From NCBI RefSeq assembly GCF_020438995.1, contig NZ_JAGQTN010000265.1:1-48304 (forward strand): a stretch of 48,304 nucleotides of DNA, written 5' to 3'. The notes below the pieces were generated by a model, which had not been told where the DNA came from, made no database searches, and saw nothing but the letters and a program-made list of their open reading frames with translations. A program made the position numbers and the translations under genes. How positions within the stretch are numbered: position 1 is the stretch's first letter; each line of letters begins with the position of its first letter. This stretch comes from Gordonia sp. (in: high G+C Gram-positive bacteria). Lineage in GTDB: Bacteria > Actinomycetota > Actinomycetes > Mycobacteriales > Mycobacteriaceae. Of the stretch, positions 8,219 to 16,282 are shown one piece after another.

Positions 8219-8761
8219 TCAGATGAGGAAGGCCAGTGTGGGCAGCGGCTTGTCGTTGTCGACCAGAACGACCTTCTTGTAGGCCAGTTTGATCTCGCCG
8301 TCGATCTTGCGGAGCCGGTAGGTTGTCCTGCCGCCCCAGAGCTGATTGCCCCGCGCCTTCGACTCGAAGGCCAGGAAGTTGGCGCCGACCTCGATATCGA
8401 CTGTGCCACAGTCATTCTCGCGGCCGCCGAGCAATTCGATGTTGCTGATCAGGCGCCGCAGGTCCGACGGAGGTGCCTGTGCGTAGCGGCGACCCGTCCT
8501 GACCTGCTTGAGGCGGGTGCGGATGCGGTTGCGGTTGTCATAGATCACCGAGACCGTGCGCATCGGGTCGATGTCGGCTCCGCCGGCCGGTACCCAGTAC
8601 AGCGCGTCGTCGGTCCAGAGCTCTTCCCAGTTGTCGTAGTCGTTCTCGTCCGCGAACCGGGCCTCCTTGTACAGGAACTGGCAGACCTCGTCGTAGGTCC
8701 ACCCCGATGGCACCGGGCCGAGTTGATCGGCCGCGTTCGGGGTCGATGTCGATGCCGTCAT
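8219..8761 (-). CDS. Aromatic-ring-hydroxylating dioxygenase, beta subunit
   Basis: 180 residues, the usual length for the small subunit of Rieske non-heme-iron oxygenases, which have an NTF2-like fold. Typical stretches are FLYKEARFADENDYDNWEEL near the N-terminus, DALYWVPA, and the central IYDNRNRIRTRL/RRYAQAPPSDLRRLI region. It starts one base after the alpha-subunit stop, so the two are made together. It has no metal site and stabilises the alpha3beta3 hexamer in characterised relatives. With the alpha subunit it should add dioxygen across a ring. No ferredoxin or reductase gene is present in the window, so electrons must come from elsewhere in the genome. Confidence 0.9.
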   Translation of the reverse strand: MTASTSTPNAADQLGPVPSGWTYDEVCQFLYKEARFADENDYDNWEELWTDDALYWVPAGGADIDPMRTVSVIYDNRNRIRTRLKQVRTGRRYAQAPPSDLRRLISNIELLGGRENDCGTVDIEVGANFLAFESKARGNQLWGGRTTYRLRKIDGEIKLAYKKVVLVDNDKPLPTLAFLI

Positions 8762-8762
8762 C

Positions 8763-10052
8763 TCAGGCCTCCATCAAAGTGCGGTAATGCTTCCAGAAGC
8801 CGCGCATACCGGTCTCGTCGGTGGCGCCGCCGATACGGAAACCGTTGTCGTCGATGTCTTCCCGGATCAGGCCGCGTCGTACGTCGAGCCACTCGGGGTC
8901 GAGCATGCTCACCCCGACCTGGTTGCGCTCGTACATTTCGGTGTCGTCGGCCAGCAACATGCCGGCCGGTCCGACAGAACCGATCGACTGCTGGATGAAC
9001 CGGCGATTGAGTTCTTCGGCGCCGTCGAGCTGGACCGCGGTCGCGTACGACACGCATTCACCGACCGCCACCGGCTGGATGTTGAACACCTGGATCTCGG
9101 CGATGAAGAGATTAGGGAAGATCATCACGTGCGGTGCACCTTCGATCATGCGCCGCCGGGCATCGTCGCCGTAGGCCGCCTGCATCGCCGCGGCGTACTT
9201 GGGGACCCGTTCGGGGGTGGTGGCGAACCAGCGCATCGGTTCGTCGAACTTGCGGAATTCGGGCCGCAGATCGTTCTCGCTGTGGCCGCCACCGAGCTCC
9301 CGGGTCACCGCCGTGGAGGAATCGCCGTACAGCGGGCCGATGGTGCTCCCGGTGACAGTGAAGATCGAACCGTGCACGAACTGCGGGTGGTAGCCGTCGG
9401 TCTCGTTCTCGGCCAGGAATTTCCAGTTCGACCGGGTGCGGTGGCCGAGCCACCCGACGTCGAGGGTGATGCTCTCGGTGGGCGAGAGCCCGGCGAGCCG
9501 GTCGATCTCGCCGGCCGCCGCGCCGAGGTGCTCCTCCAGCGAGGGTCCGTCATGAGCCATCGACCCGAAGACGAATCCCCGGTACGAGGCGACCCGCGGA
9601 ACGCGGCCCATGCTCAGGTCCAGTTCCTTGGACCCGCCGTACCCCTTGGCGAAGGGATACCCGATCAGCTTGCCGTCGTTGCGGAACGTCCAGCCGTGAT
9701 AGGGGCACCGGAACGCGCGTGAGTTGCCCTTGTCCGCATCGCACACCTGCAGCCCGCGGTGCGCGCACCGGTTGATCAGCAGGTGCACCTCGCCGCTCTT
9801 GTCCCGGGTCATCACCACGTCCTGGGTGGCCAGCTTCTTGCGGACGTAGTCGAACGGCTGCGGCACCTCGCTCTCGTGCCCGACGAATACCCAGGTTGTG
9901 AACCAGATCTTGCGCAGTTCCTCAGCGAAGATCTGCGGGTCGGTGTACAGCGAACCATGGACCTGGTCCGGCCTGATCAGATTGCTCACGATGCTCTTCG
10001 CTTCGCGCTGCGGATGCTCAAGTCCGGCGCCGGGGCCGACGACAGAGGTCAT
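8763..10052 (-). CDS. Aromatic-ring-hydroxylating dioxygenase, alpha subunit (Rieske)
   Basis: 429 residues. The Rieske [2Fe-2S] ligands are visible as C96-x-H98 (RCAHRG) and C116-x2-H119 (RCPYHGW). The mononuclear iron site is in ENETDGYHPQFVHG, with D219, H222 and H227 in the standard spacing. This is the catalytic subunit that dihydroxylates an aromatic ring using NADH-derived electrons. The ATG is preceded by GGGAGG-like sequence (AAGGGAG) at good spacing; an in-frame GTG two codons upstream lacks that spacing. It is the first gene of the ten-gene minus-strand operon, with a shared operator-like motif 56 bases upstream. The nearest substrate class cannot be assigned by eye. Confidence 0.93.
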   Translation of the reverse strand: MTSVVGPGAGLEHPQREAKSIVSNLIRPDQVHGSLYTDPQIFAEELRKIWFTTWVFVGHESEVPQPFDYVRKKLATQDVVMTRDKSGEVHLLINRCAHRGLQVCDADKGNSRAFRCPYHGWTFRNDGKLIGYPFAKGYGGSKELDLSMGRVPRVASYRGFVFGSMAHDGPSLEEHLGAAAGEIDRLAGLSPTESITLDVGWLGHRTRSNWKFLAENETDGYHPQFVHGSIFTVTGSTIGPLYGDSSTAVTRELGGGHSENDLRPEFRKFDEPMRWFATTPERVPKYAAAMQAAYGDDARRRMIEGAPHVMIFPNLFIAEIQVFNIQPVAVGECVSYATAVQLDGAEELNRRFIQQSIGSVGPAGMLLADDTEMYERNQVGVSMLDPEWLDVRRGLIREDIDDNGFRIGGATDETGMRGFWKHYRTLMEA

Positions 10053-10107
10053 GACCACTCCCTTCTAATGATCGATCCGTACCGATGCTTACCGTACCGA
10101 TGCTTAA

Positions 10108-10125
10108 TCTGTATTAAACACTATT
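10108..10125. promoter_or_regulatory. Operator-like motif, site 1 (dioxygenase operon promoter)
   Basis: TCTGTATTAAACACTATT aligns with four other sites in this window (13588, 15085, 18439, 22133). It overlaps a perfect inverted repeat TTAAT-CTGT-ATTAA at 10104-10117, the only site of the five with an obvious palindrome. It lies 56 bases before the dioxygenase alpha start. Just beside it is a tandem GTACCGATGCTTA-like pair (about 10080-10106). Probably bound by the TetR protein encoded at 14435 (inference). Confidence 0.55.
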
Positions 10126-10143
10126 TCTAACGCATATTCGAGA

Positions 10144-10263
10144 CTATCGCGGGGTGAGCTCGCGCAGGTGAGCCGAGCTGATCTGATCGCGCACCGCGAA
10201 CTTGCGGACCTTGCCGGTCGGCGTGGCGGGGAAGGCGTCGGCCACGAACCATCGGGCGGGGCA
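10144..10263 (-). pseudogene. Remnant of an acyl-CoA synthetase, last 39 codons
   Basis: The minus strand encodes CPARWFVADAFPATPTGKVR followed by KFAVRDQ and a short tail ending in TAG. This is the C-terminal A10 motif of the ANL family (acyl-CoA ligases), in which the PTGKVRK lysine is catalytic. Nothing upstream encodes the other roughly 500 residues: the fragment begins within about 15 bases of the preceding crotonase stop. A ligase gene appears to have been removed by an internal deletion that left its 3' end. It has no start of its own and is not expected to make a functional protein. Confidence 0.75.
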
Positions 10264-10276
10264 CCGGTGCCAGTGG

Positions 10277-11059
10277 TCAGCTCGGCTGTTGCCCGAACCG
10301 GGGTTGACGGCGTTCGGCGAATGCGGCGACACCTTCGGCGAAATCATCACTGGCGAACAGCTGAATCTGTTGAGCCAGCTCGCGATCCAGGATTTCCGGA
10401 ACCGTACCGACAGGCTCGGCGAGCATCGCCTTGATCGCCCCGTAGGCGCGCAGAGGTCCGCCGGCGAGGATTGCCGCGTCATCGAGCGCCTTGGCCAGGA
10501 CTTCTCCGTCGGGCACCACCTCGTCGGCCATACCCAGCTGCAGTGCTTCGGCGGCCGCGACGACCCGGGGAAGCAGCAGGAGCTGTTTGGCGCGGGCCGG
10601 ACCGACGCGGGCGGGCAGGCTGGCGAAGATGCCCATGTCACCGGCCAGCCCCACCCCGGTGAAGGCCATCGACATCCGCACCGTGTCGCCGATGATGACC
10701 CGGTCACAGGCCAGGGCCAGCGACACCCCGGCACCGTAGGCGGCGCCCTCCACCGCCGCGATCACCGGTTTCGGTGTCCCCCAGATGGCGCGAATCACCC
10801 GCTGGGCGGCCTCGGTGCGTGGGCGGGCTTCCTCTGGTGTCACCCGCTTCATCGTCGAGATGTCTCCACCCGAGCAGAACATCTTGCCCGCACCGGTGAT
10901 GACGATCGACCGGATCGCATCGTCGGCCGCGGCCGCTTCGAGGATCTCGGCGAGCTCGACACGCAGTCGCAGGTCGATGGCGTTTCGCCGTTCGGGCCGG
11001 TTGAGCGTCACCAGTTCGACCGCGCCGCGGCGTTCGGTGTGCACCGTCGCGGCGGTCAT
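10277..11059 (-). CDS. Enoyl-CoA hydratase/isomerase family protein, third crotonase of operon
   Basis: 260 residues with the crotonase fold (LNRPERRNAIDL, MFCSGGDIS oxyanion-hole region). Both glutamates of classical hydratases are missing: the first position reads GAGVSLALAC (residues 109-118) and the second region reads GVGLAGDMG, with Asp141. This fits a delta-isomerase, hydrolase or other non-hydratase crotonase. The ATG overlaps the previous crotonase stop by four bases (ATGA). It is the last intact gene of the minus-strand operon starting at 13447, and is followed directly by the acyl-CoA ligase remnant. Confidence 0.88.
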   Translation of the reverse strand: MTAATVHTERRGAVELVTLNRPERRNAIDLRLRVELAEILEAAAADDAIRSIVITGAGKMFCSGGDISTMKRVTPEEARPRTEAAQRVIRAIWGTPKPVIAAVEGAAYGAGVSLALACDRVIIGDTVRMSMAFTGVGLAGDMGIFASLPARVGPARAKQLLLLPRVVAAAEALQLGMADEVVPDGEVLAKALDDAAILAGGPLRAYGAIKAMLAEPVGTVPEILDRELAQQIQLFASDDFAEGVAAFAERRQPRFGQQPS

Positions 11060-11874
11060 GATCCTACGAACTTCGGTGCGCGCTTTTCGATGACTGCGGC
11101 CAGCCCTTCGAGCGAATCGGCCGTGCCCGACAGCGCGGACACGACGCGCGCCTCCTCACCCAGCCGCGCTTCCACCGACGACCCGATACCGTCCCAGACG
11201 AGCCGTTTGGTCGCGGCGACCGCGAGCGGTGCCATGGCAGCCAGTTGCCGCGCCAGTTCGGACACCCGATCGGTCAGCGCGTCGTCGTCGACGACCTCGG
11301 TGACCAGGCCGATGTCCTTGGCGTCCTGGGCCGTCAGCGTCGGATTGGTCAGCAGGATCTCCAGCGCCTTACGCAATCCGACCAGCTGGGTCAGCGTGAC
11401 GGTGGTGCCGCCATCCGGTGCCATACCGACGCGCACCGCACCCGAGAAGAGCTTGGTCGAGCGAGCGGCCACCACGATGTCGGAGGCGCACACCAGCCCC
11501 AGGCCGCCGCCGCCGGCGGCGAAGCCATGGATGCCGGTGACCACCGGCGCCTTGAGCCGCAGCAGCGAGGCCGTGGCGATCTGCAGCCACGCGGTGGCCT
11601 CCCGCAGATAGTCCGGGAGCTGCTCGCCTTTCGAGGCGAAGGTCTTCACGTCGCCGCCGGCGCAGAAGATCTTGCCCTCGCCGGTCAGCACGACGACCCG
11701 CACCGACGGATCTCCGTGACAGGTGAGTACGGCGTCGTTGAGCGCGCGCAGCAACTCGACGTCGAGACCGTTGGCCGCGGCCGGGCGATTCAGACGTATC
11801 CAGCCGATACCGTCGGCGATATCGAGCAAAACGGGAGGTGCGCCGTCCGCACCTGCTTCCGAGGCCTCACTCAT
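11056..11874 (-). CDS. Enoyl-CoA hydratase/isomerase family protein, second crotonase of operon
   Basis: 272 residues. I chose the ATG at 11874 because AGGAG lies 6 bases before it; an in-frame GTG at 11916 overlaps the preceding stop but would add 14 odd residues (MIQPHNHLKNQEQP). The oxyanion-hole segment is IFCAGGDVKTF. The first catalytic Glu is replaced (GGGGLGLVC, residues 121-129), while MAPDGGTT places Asp154 where PaaG-like isomerases have theirs. It therefore may shift a double bond or open a ring rather than hydrate. It is preceded by another crotonase and overlaps the next by four bases. Confidence 0.88.
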   Translation of the reverse strand: MSEASEAGADGAPPVLLDIADGIGWIRLNRPAAANGLDVELLRALNDAVLTCHGDPSVRVVVLTGEGKIFCAGGDVKTFASKGEQLPDYLREATAWLQIATASLLRLKAPVVTGIHGFAAGGGGLGLVCASDIVVAARSTKLFSGAVRVGMAPDGGTTVTLTQLVGLRKALEILLTNPTLTAQDAKDIGLVTEVVDDDALTDRVSELARQLAAMAPLAVAATKRLVWDGIGSSVEARLGEEARVVSALSGTADSLEGLAAVIEKRAPKFVGS

Positions 11875-11912
11875 GGGCTGCTCCTGATTCTTCAAGTGAT
11901 TGTGGGGTTGGA

Positions 11913-12716
11913 TCACCGGTTGCCGGCAGTCGCGCGCGACCCGAACGCACTCACGCCATCGGCCCCGGCGTCGCCGCCGATATGGGCCACCACGGCGTCG
12001 AGTTCGGCGGCCAGTCCGGTGTCGAGATCTGTGGTCATCGCGTGTTGGACAAGTCGTTTGATGCCGATGACGGCATCCCGCTTGCGGCCGGCCAGTGTCC
12101 GGATGAAGGCGGTGGTCTCGTCCTCGAAGGTCTCGGCCGGCCAGGATGCGTAGGCGAGGCCCTGTTCGACTGCTTCGGCGCCGGAGAGCCGGACCCCCGA
12201 CAGCAGCAGTCCCAGCGCACGCTGGCGGCCGACGATCCGGGGCAGCCGCTGGGTGCTTCCGCCACCGGGGAGCTGCCCGAAGCGGATGTGATTGTCGGCG
12301 ATCCTCGCGTCGTCACGAACGAGAACGATGTCGGCGGCCTGCATGAATTCGAACCCGCCCGCCATCGCGACGCCCTCGACCACCGCGACCACCGGCACCG
12401 GACTGTCGGCGACCGCCGCGCAAGCACGTGAGAAGTTGACGAACAGCTCCCGCAGCCCGTCCGCACCGACGGCACGCAAGCGTTCAACTTCCGCGAAATC
12501 ACCTCCGGCACAGAAGTTTCCACCCGATCCGCGAACCACGACGACGTTGACGTCCGAACGTGCCGACGAGTCGGCGATGGCGGCCCGCAATTGTTCGCCG
12601 AGTTCTACGGTGATCGCGTTCATCTGTTCCGGGCGATTGAGCGTGACGGTGGCGATCGCGTCGGCGACCACCACCTCGACAACCCGGTTCCGGTCTCCGG
12701 TGACGTCGGTACTCAC
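11913..12716 (-). CDS. Enoyl-CoA hydratase/isomerase family protein, first crotonase of operon
   Basis: 267 residues, GTG start overlapping the SDR stop by four bases. Crotonase marks are LNRPEQMNAITVEL, NFCAGGDFAEVERL and LPGGGSTQRLPR. The first catalytic Glu is kept (Glu123 in AGGFEFMQA), but the second position reads ADNHIRFGQ instead of PEI, so only one of the two hydratase acids is present. It could be a hydratase with altered specificity or a dehydratase/isomerase. It sits between a FabG-like reductase and two further crotonases that each lack a different acid, so the three are unlikely to be redundant. Confidence 0.88.
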   Translation of the reverse strand: MSTDVTGDRNRVVEVVVADAIATVTLNRPEQMNAITVELGEQLRAAIADSSARSDVNVVVVRGSGGNFCAGGDFAEVERLRAVGADGLRELFVNFSRACAAVADSPVPVVAVVEGVAMAGGFEFMQAADIVLVRDDARIADNHIRFGQLPGGGSTQRLPRIVGRQRALGLLLSGVRLSGAEAVEQGLAYASWPAETFEDETTAFIRTLAGRKRDAVIGIKRLVQHAMTTDLDTGLAAELDAVVAHIGGDAGADGVSAFGSRATAGNR

Positions 12717-13447
12717 ATTCCCCGCCCGCCGCTGACCTCGGTCACGGTTCCGGTGACATAACTGGCCAGATCCGATGCCAGGAAGGTGACCACGCCGGCG
12801 ACCTCACGCGGCTCGCCGGCGCGGCGCATCGGGATGGTGGCCTCGGTCGCGGCGAATGCCTCCGCGCTCATGGCCGCGGTCATCGGGGTCTTGATGAGGC
12901 CCGGCGCGACGGCGTTCACCCGCACGCCGTGGTGGGCCAGTTCCTTGGCGGCCGCCTTGGTCAGGCCCACGATCCCGGCTTTGGCCGCGCTGTAGTTGGT
13001 CTGCCCCGGATTGCCGATCTTTCCCGACATCGACGACAGATTGATGATGCTGCCGCCCTTGCCGCGCATGATCGCCGCGGCCTCCCGGACACCGAGCCAG
13101 CTGCCCCGCAGGTGCACGTCGATGACGAGTTGGAAGTCGGCAAGTGTCATATTGCGCAGCGACGCGTCCCGGGTGACCCCGGCGTTGTTGACCCAGATAT
13201 CGAGTCCGCCCCACGCCTGCACGACGGCGCTCGCGGCGGCGCGCATATCGTCTTCGGAGGTCACGTCGGCGCCGATGCCGATCGCGTCCGGTCCGAGCTG
13301 TGCGGCCGCTTCGGCGGCGCGCCGCGCGTCGAGGTCGATGAGGGCGACCTTGGCTCCGTGCGCGGCCAGCTCGGTGGCGATGGCCAACCCGATACCCTGG
13401 GCCGCACCGGTCACCACCGCCCTCTTGTCCGCCAGTAGTTCACCCAT
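12713..13447 (-). CDS. Short-chain dehydrogenase/reductase, FabG-like
   Basis: 244 residues, classical SDR. It shows TGAAQGIG (NAD(P) binding), a DLD segment after the second strand that favours NAD(H), NNAG, and the catalytic Ser (NLSSMSG, near 138), Tyr152 and Lys156 (YSAAK). The ATG at 13447 has a GGAAGGTG ribosome site; a TTG one codon upstream was not used. First gene of the SDR-crotonase operon. It could oxidise a beta-hydroxyacyl-CoA made by the crotonases, or a cis-dihydrodiol made by the Rieske dioxygenase; sequence alone does not decide. Confidence 0.9.
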   Translation of the reverse strand: MGELLADKRAVVTGAAQGIGLAIATELAAHGAKVALIDLDARRAAEAAAQLGPDAIGIGADVTSEDDMRAAASAVVQAWGGLDIWVNNAGVTRDASLRNMTLADFQLVIDVHLRGSWLGVREAAAIMRGKGGSIINLSSMSGKIGNPGQTNYSAAKAGIVGLTKAAAKELAHHGVRVNAVAPGLIKTPMTAAMSAEAFAATEATIPMRRAGEPREVAGVVTFLASDLASYVTGTVTEVSGGRGM

Positions 13448-13587
13448 CAAATCACCTTCCGCACAATATATTCAGCGCAGCCACACGCGGTGGCCGATCG
13501 TTCGTGGCGGCGATCGCCGCTCCCGAGCCGACCGCCGCCGGGCCGTGCGCCTATCACCACCGGTACTGGACGCATTACAAAATTGAA

Positions 13588-13605
13588 GCTAGATTAAGTC
13601 ACTGA
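13588..13605. promoter_or_regulatory. Operator-like motif, site 2 (SDR/SDR-tetR divergent promoter)
   Basis: GCTAGATTAAGTCACTGA matches the shared motif best in its left and middle part (CTAGATTAAGT); the right half is degenerate. It lies in the 187-base divergent region between the minus-strand SDR-crotonase operon and the plus-strand SDR-tetR operon, and could control both. The rest of the gap holds no gene. Confidence 0.5.
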
Positions 13606-13634
13606 TCAAGTCAATGAAGGCGAATTGGTGGAAT

Positions 13635-14438
13635 ATGGATCTGGGATTGGACAACGCGAGGGTTGTCATCACCGGCGGCGCTTCCAACATCGGTCGCGGC
13701 ATCGTCCACGGCTACGCCGCCGAGCACTCGCGCATCCTGCTCTGCGACATCGATGAGCAGCAGGCCCGCCGCGTCGAACGCGAGGCGCTCGAGAAGGGCG
13801 CGGCCCAGGTTCTGGTCGTCGTCGCCGATCTGACCGAACCCGGTGCGGGCGAGCACGTCATCGCCGAGGCCGTCCGGGCCTGGGGCGGCGTGGACGTCCT
13901 GGTCAACAACGCGGGCTGGAGTATCGGCGAGTTCGTCGCACGCGATCACGATCGGGACCGCTGGCACAAGCTGGTCGACATCAACCTGTTCGCGACGATC
14001 GAGGCCACCCAGGCGGCGATCGCCGCGATGCGCGCCGACGATACGGCCGGCGGCTCGATCGTGACCGTGGCCAGCGAGGCCGCTTTCGGCCAGATCCGCC
14101 AAGGCGTCTACGGTGCGACCAAAGCCGCCCAGGTCGCACTGGCGCGCACCGTCGCCCGCGAACACGGCCGGCACGGCATCCGCTCCAATGTCGTCTGCCC
14201 CGGTCTGGTGATCCCCGACGGACCGGAGGCCGTCGGGGAGAAGAGCCTGTGGGCGGGCGGCACCGACGCCGTCTTCAACGACAACCAGATCGGCTACCTT
14301 CTCAAAGACACTCCGTTGCAACGGCTGACACTCGCCGACGACATCGCCAACGCGACCCTGTGGCTCAGTTCGGATATCGCTGCCCGGCAGGTGACTGGAC
14401 AGCTGATCTCGGTCAGCGGAGGCTATACGATGCCATGA
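13635..14438 (+). CDS. Short-chain dehydrogenase/reductase, co-transcribed with tetR
   Basis: 267 residues from the ATG at 13635. An in-frame ATG seven codons upstream (13614) sits 8 bases after the operator-like motif with no ribosome site, so I prefer the internal one, moderately. It has TGGASNIG for cofactor binding, CDID after the second strand, NNAG, Ser147, Tyr159 and Lys163 (YGATK). The C-terminus keeps the QLISVSGGYTMP ending of the family. It overlaps the TetR gene by four bases. Likely an NAD-dependent alcohol or hydroxyacyl-CoA dehydrogenase of the same pathway. Confidence 0.87.
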   Translation: MDLGLDNARVVITGGASNIGRGIVHGYAAEHSRILLCDIDEQQARRVEREALEKGAAQVLVVVADLTEPGAGEHVIAEAVRAWGGVDVLVNNAGWSIGEFVARDHDRDRWHKLVDINLFATIEATQAAIAAMRADDTAGGSIVTVASEAAFGQIRQGVYGATKAAQVALARTVAREHGRHGIRSNVVCPGLVIPDGPEAVGEKSLWAGGTDAVFNDNQIGYLLKDTPLQRLTLADDIANATLWLSSDIAARQVTGQLISVSGGYTMP

Positions 14439-15040
14439 CCGCCGATTCGCATCGCGCCGGCAACATGGGTAGCGGCCTCGACACCAGGGACCGGCTCCTT
14501 CGCTGCACGGCGACGATTCTCGCCTCGAAGGGGTACGGGCAGACCCGTCTGCGAGACATCGCAGCCCTGGCCGGCGTCCGCAGTCCGGCCATCTACTACC
14601 ACTTCGCCTCACGCGACGAGCTCGTGGCCGCGACGCTCTGCGTGGGCCAGCAGCGGCTCCGGCAGCGGGTGCAGGCGGCCATCCACGCAACCGGCGGACC
14701 GTGGCACAAGCAACTGGCCGCCGCGGTGACCGCACACCTGGACGTCCAATTGGAGATGGCCGATTTCGCCCGGGCGGTGAGCCGCAACGCCGGCCACGGA
14801 CCCGCCGTCGCACAGGAACGGATCCAGGCAGAGAACGACGCGTACCACGACGTGTGGCGCGCGCTTCTGCAACGTGGTCGCGAGTCGGGCGACATCCGTG
14901 ACGATCTCGATCTGTCCGTCGCCCGGATGCTCGTGATCGGCGCACTGAACTGGGCCGTCGAATGGTGGACACCCGACAGACCGTTCGACGAACTCGCGGC
15001 CACCTCGATCGCTGTCATCACCGCTGCCCTGAGCGCCTGA
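14435..15040 (+). CDS. TetR/AcrR-family transcriptional regulator
   Basis: 201 residues. The N-terminal helix-turn-helix covers about residues 20-65 (TRLRDIAALAGV, SPAIYYHFASRDELVA), typical of TetR proteins; the rest is the helical ligand-binding half. Its ATG overlaps the SDR stop. It is the only regulator gene in the 0.1-23 kb catabolic region, and five promoters there share an 18-bp motif, so it is the natural candidate repressor, releasing DNA when a pathway acyl-CoA binds. That pairing is inference. The motif differs from the KstR and KstR2 operators I remember. Confidence 0.92.
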   Translation: MTADSHRAGNMGSGLDTRDRLLRCTATILASKGYGQTRLRDIAALAGVRSPAIYYHFASRDELVAATLCVGQQRLRQRVQAAIHATGGPWHKQLAAAVTAHLDVQLEMADFARAVSRNAGHGPAVAQERIQAENDAYHDVWRALLQRGRESGDIRDDLDLSVARMLVIGALNWAVEWWTPDRPFDELAATSIAVITAALSA

Positions 15041-15084
15041 CCCACGCCGGGCCCCACAGCGAAACCCATACCACTAGTTTTGAG

Positions 15085-15102
15085 TCTATGTTAAATTCAA
15101 CT
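15085..15102. promoter_or_regulatory. Operator-like motif, site 3 (thiolase/acyl-CoA dehydrogenase promoter)
   Basis: TCTATGTTAAATTCAACT aligns closely with site 5 (TCTACATTAAACTCAAAC). It sits 24 bases before the thiolase ATG and just upstream of an AAGGAGG ribosome site, so a bound protein would block transcription start. The flanking TTGA and TCAA form a loose inverted pair. Confidence 0.55.
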
Positions 15103-15126
15103 GGACATCATCCATAAGGAGGATCA

Positions 15127-16278
15127 ATGCCTGAGGCATATATCGTCGACGCGGCACGTACGGCCGTCGGCAGGCGCGGAGGTGGCTTCGCCGATTCGCA
15201 TCCGGCCGACATGGCCGCGCACGTCATCAAGACCGTCACCGGCAGGCACGACTTCGACCCTGCCGACATCGACGACGTCATCCTCGGCTGCCTGGACAAC
15301 ATCGGTTCACAGGCCGGAGACATCGCCCGCACGTCCGCTCTGGCGGCGGGACTGCCCGAAAGCGTGCCGGGCGTGACCATCGACCGGCAGTGCGGATCGG
15401 CACAGCAGGCGGTGTCGTTCGCCGCGCAGGCCGTGATGAGCGGCACCTCCGACATCATCGTGGCCGGTGGCGTGCAGAAGATGAGTCAGTATCCGATCCT
15501 GTCGGCGTTCGGCGCCGGTGAGCCGTTCGGTTCGGCCGACCCCTGGACCGGCTGCAAAGGCTGGTTCGAACGCTACGGCGACCAGGAGATCTCGCAGTTC
15601 CGCGGTGCCGAGATGATCGCCGACCAGTGGGGCCTCTCGCGCGAGGACAACGAGCGCTTCGCCCTCGAAAGCCACCGGCGCGCACTGCATGCGATCGACA
15701 ACGGATACTTCGAAAAGGAGATCACCGAGTTCGAGGGCATCACCACCGACGAAGGGCCGCGCCGCGACACCTCAGCCGAAAGGCTCGCCGGCCTGAAGAC
15801 GCTGATCCCCGACGGTGTGCTGACCGCTGGTGTGGCCAGCCAGATCTCCGACGGCGCGGCCGCGCTGCTGGTCGTCTCCGAGGCCGCCGTCGAGCGCTAC
15901 GGATTCACTCCCCGTGCGCGCGTGCACCACATCTCCGCCCGCGGTGCCGATCCCGTCATGATGCTGTCGGCACCGATTCCCGCGACCCAGCACGCGCTCA
16001 AGCGCGCCGGACTGTCGATCGAGGATATCGACACCGTCGAGATCAACGAGGCATTCGCACCGGTTGCACTCGCCTGGATCGCCGAGATCGGCGCGGACCC
16101 GGCGAAGGTCAATCCGAACGGCGGCGCTATCGCCCTGGGCCATCCCATCGGCTGCACCGGCGCCCGGCTGATGACCTCGATGCTGCACGAACTCGAGCGC
16201 ACCGGCGGCCGGTACGGACTGCAGACCATGTGCGAGGGCGGCGGTCAGGCGAACGTCACCATCATCGAAAGGCTGTGA
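15127..16278 (+). CDS. Thiolase, acetyl-CoA C-acyltransferase family
   Basis: 383 residues. Cys89 lies in TIDRQCGSAQQA, with NEAFAPVA, GHPIGCTGARL and MCEGGGQAN completing the thiolase set. It should cleave a beta-ketoacyl-CoA. A near-perfect AAGGAGG lies 6 bases before the ATG, so strong translation is expected. It has its own operator-like motif and is followed after four bases by an acyl-CoA dehydrogenase. It is a different subfamily from both thiolases of the dioxygenase operon (Cys loop DRQCG versus DRRCG and ENYCATG). Confidence 0.93.
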   Translation: MPEAYIVDAARTAVGRRGGGFADSHPADMAAHVIKTVTGRHDFDPADIDDVILGCLDNIGSQAGDIARTSALAAGLPESVPGVTIDRQCGSAQQAVSFAAQAVMSGTSDIIVAGGVQKMSQYPILSAFGAGEPFGSADPWTGCKGWFERYGDQEISQFRGAEMIADQWGLSREDNERFALESHRRALHAIDNGYFEKEITEFEGITTDEGPRRDTSAERLAGLKTLIPDGVLTAGVASQISDGAAALLVVSEAAVERYGFTPRARVHHISARGADPVMMLSAPIPATQHALKRAGLSIEDIDTVEINEAFAPVALAWIAEIGADPAKVNPNGGAIALGHPIGCTGARLMTSMLHELERTGGRYGLQTMCEGGGQANVTIIERL

Positions 16279-16282
16279 CCCC

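Noticed and set aside
10144-10734. A 196-codon frame ending in the ligase motif read as a complete gene
   Set aside because: Only the last 39 codons look like protein; the rest is the wrong frame of the crotonase gene.
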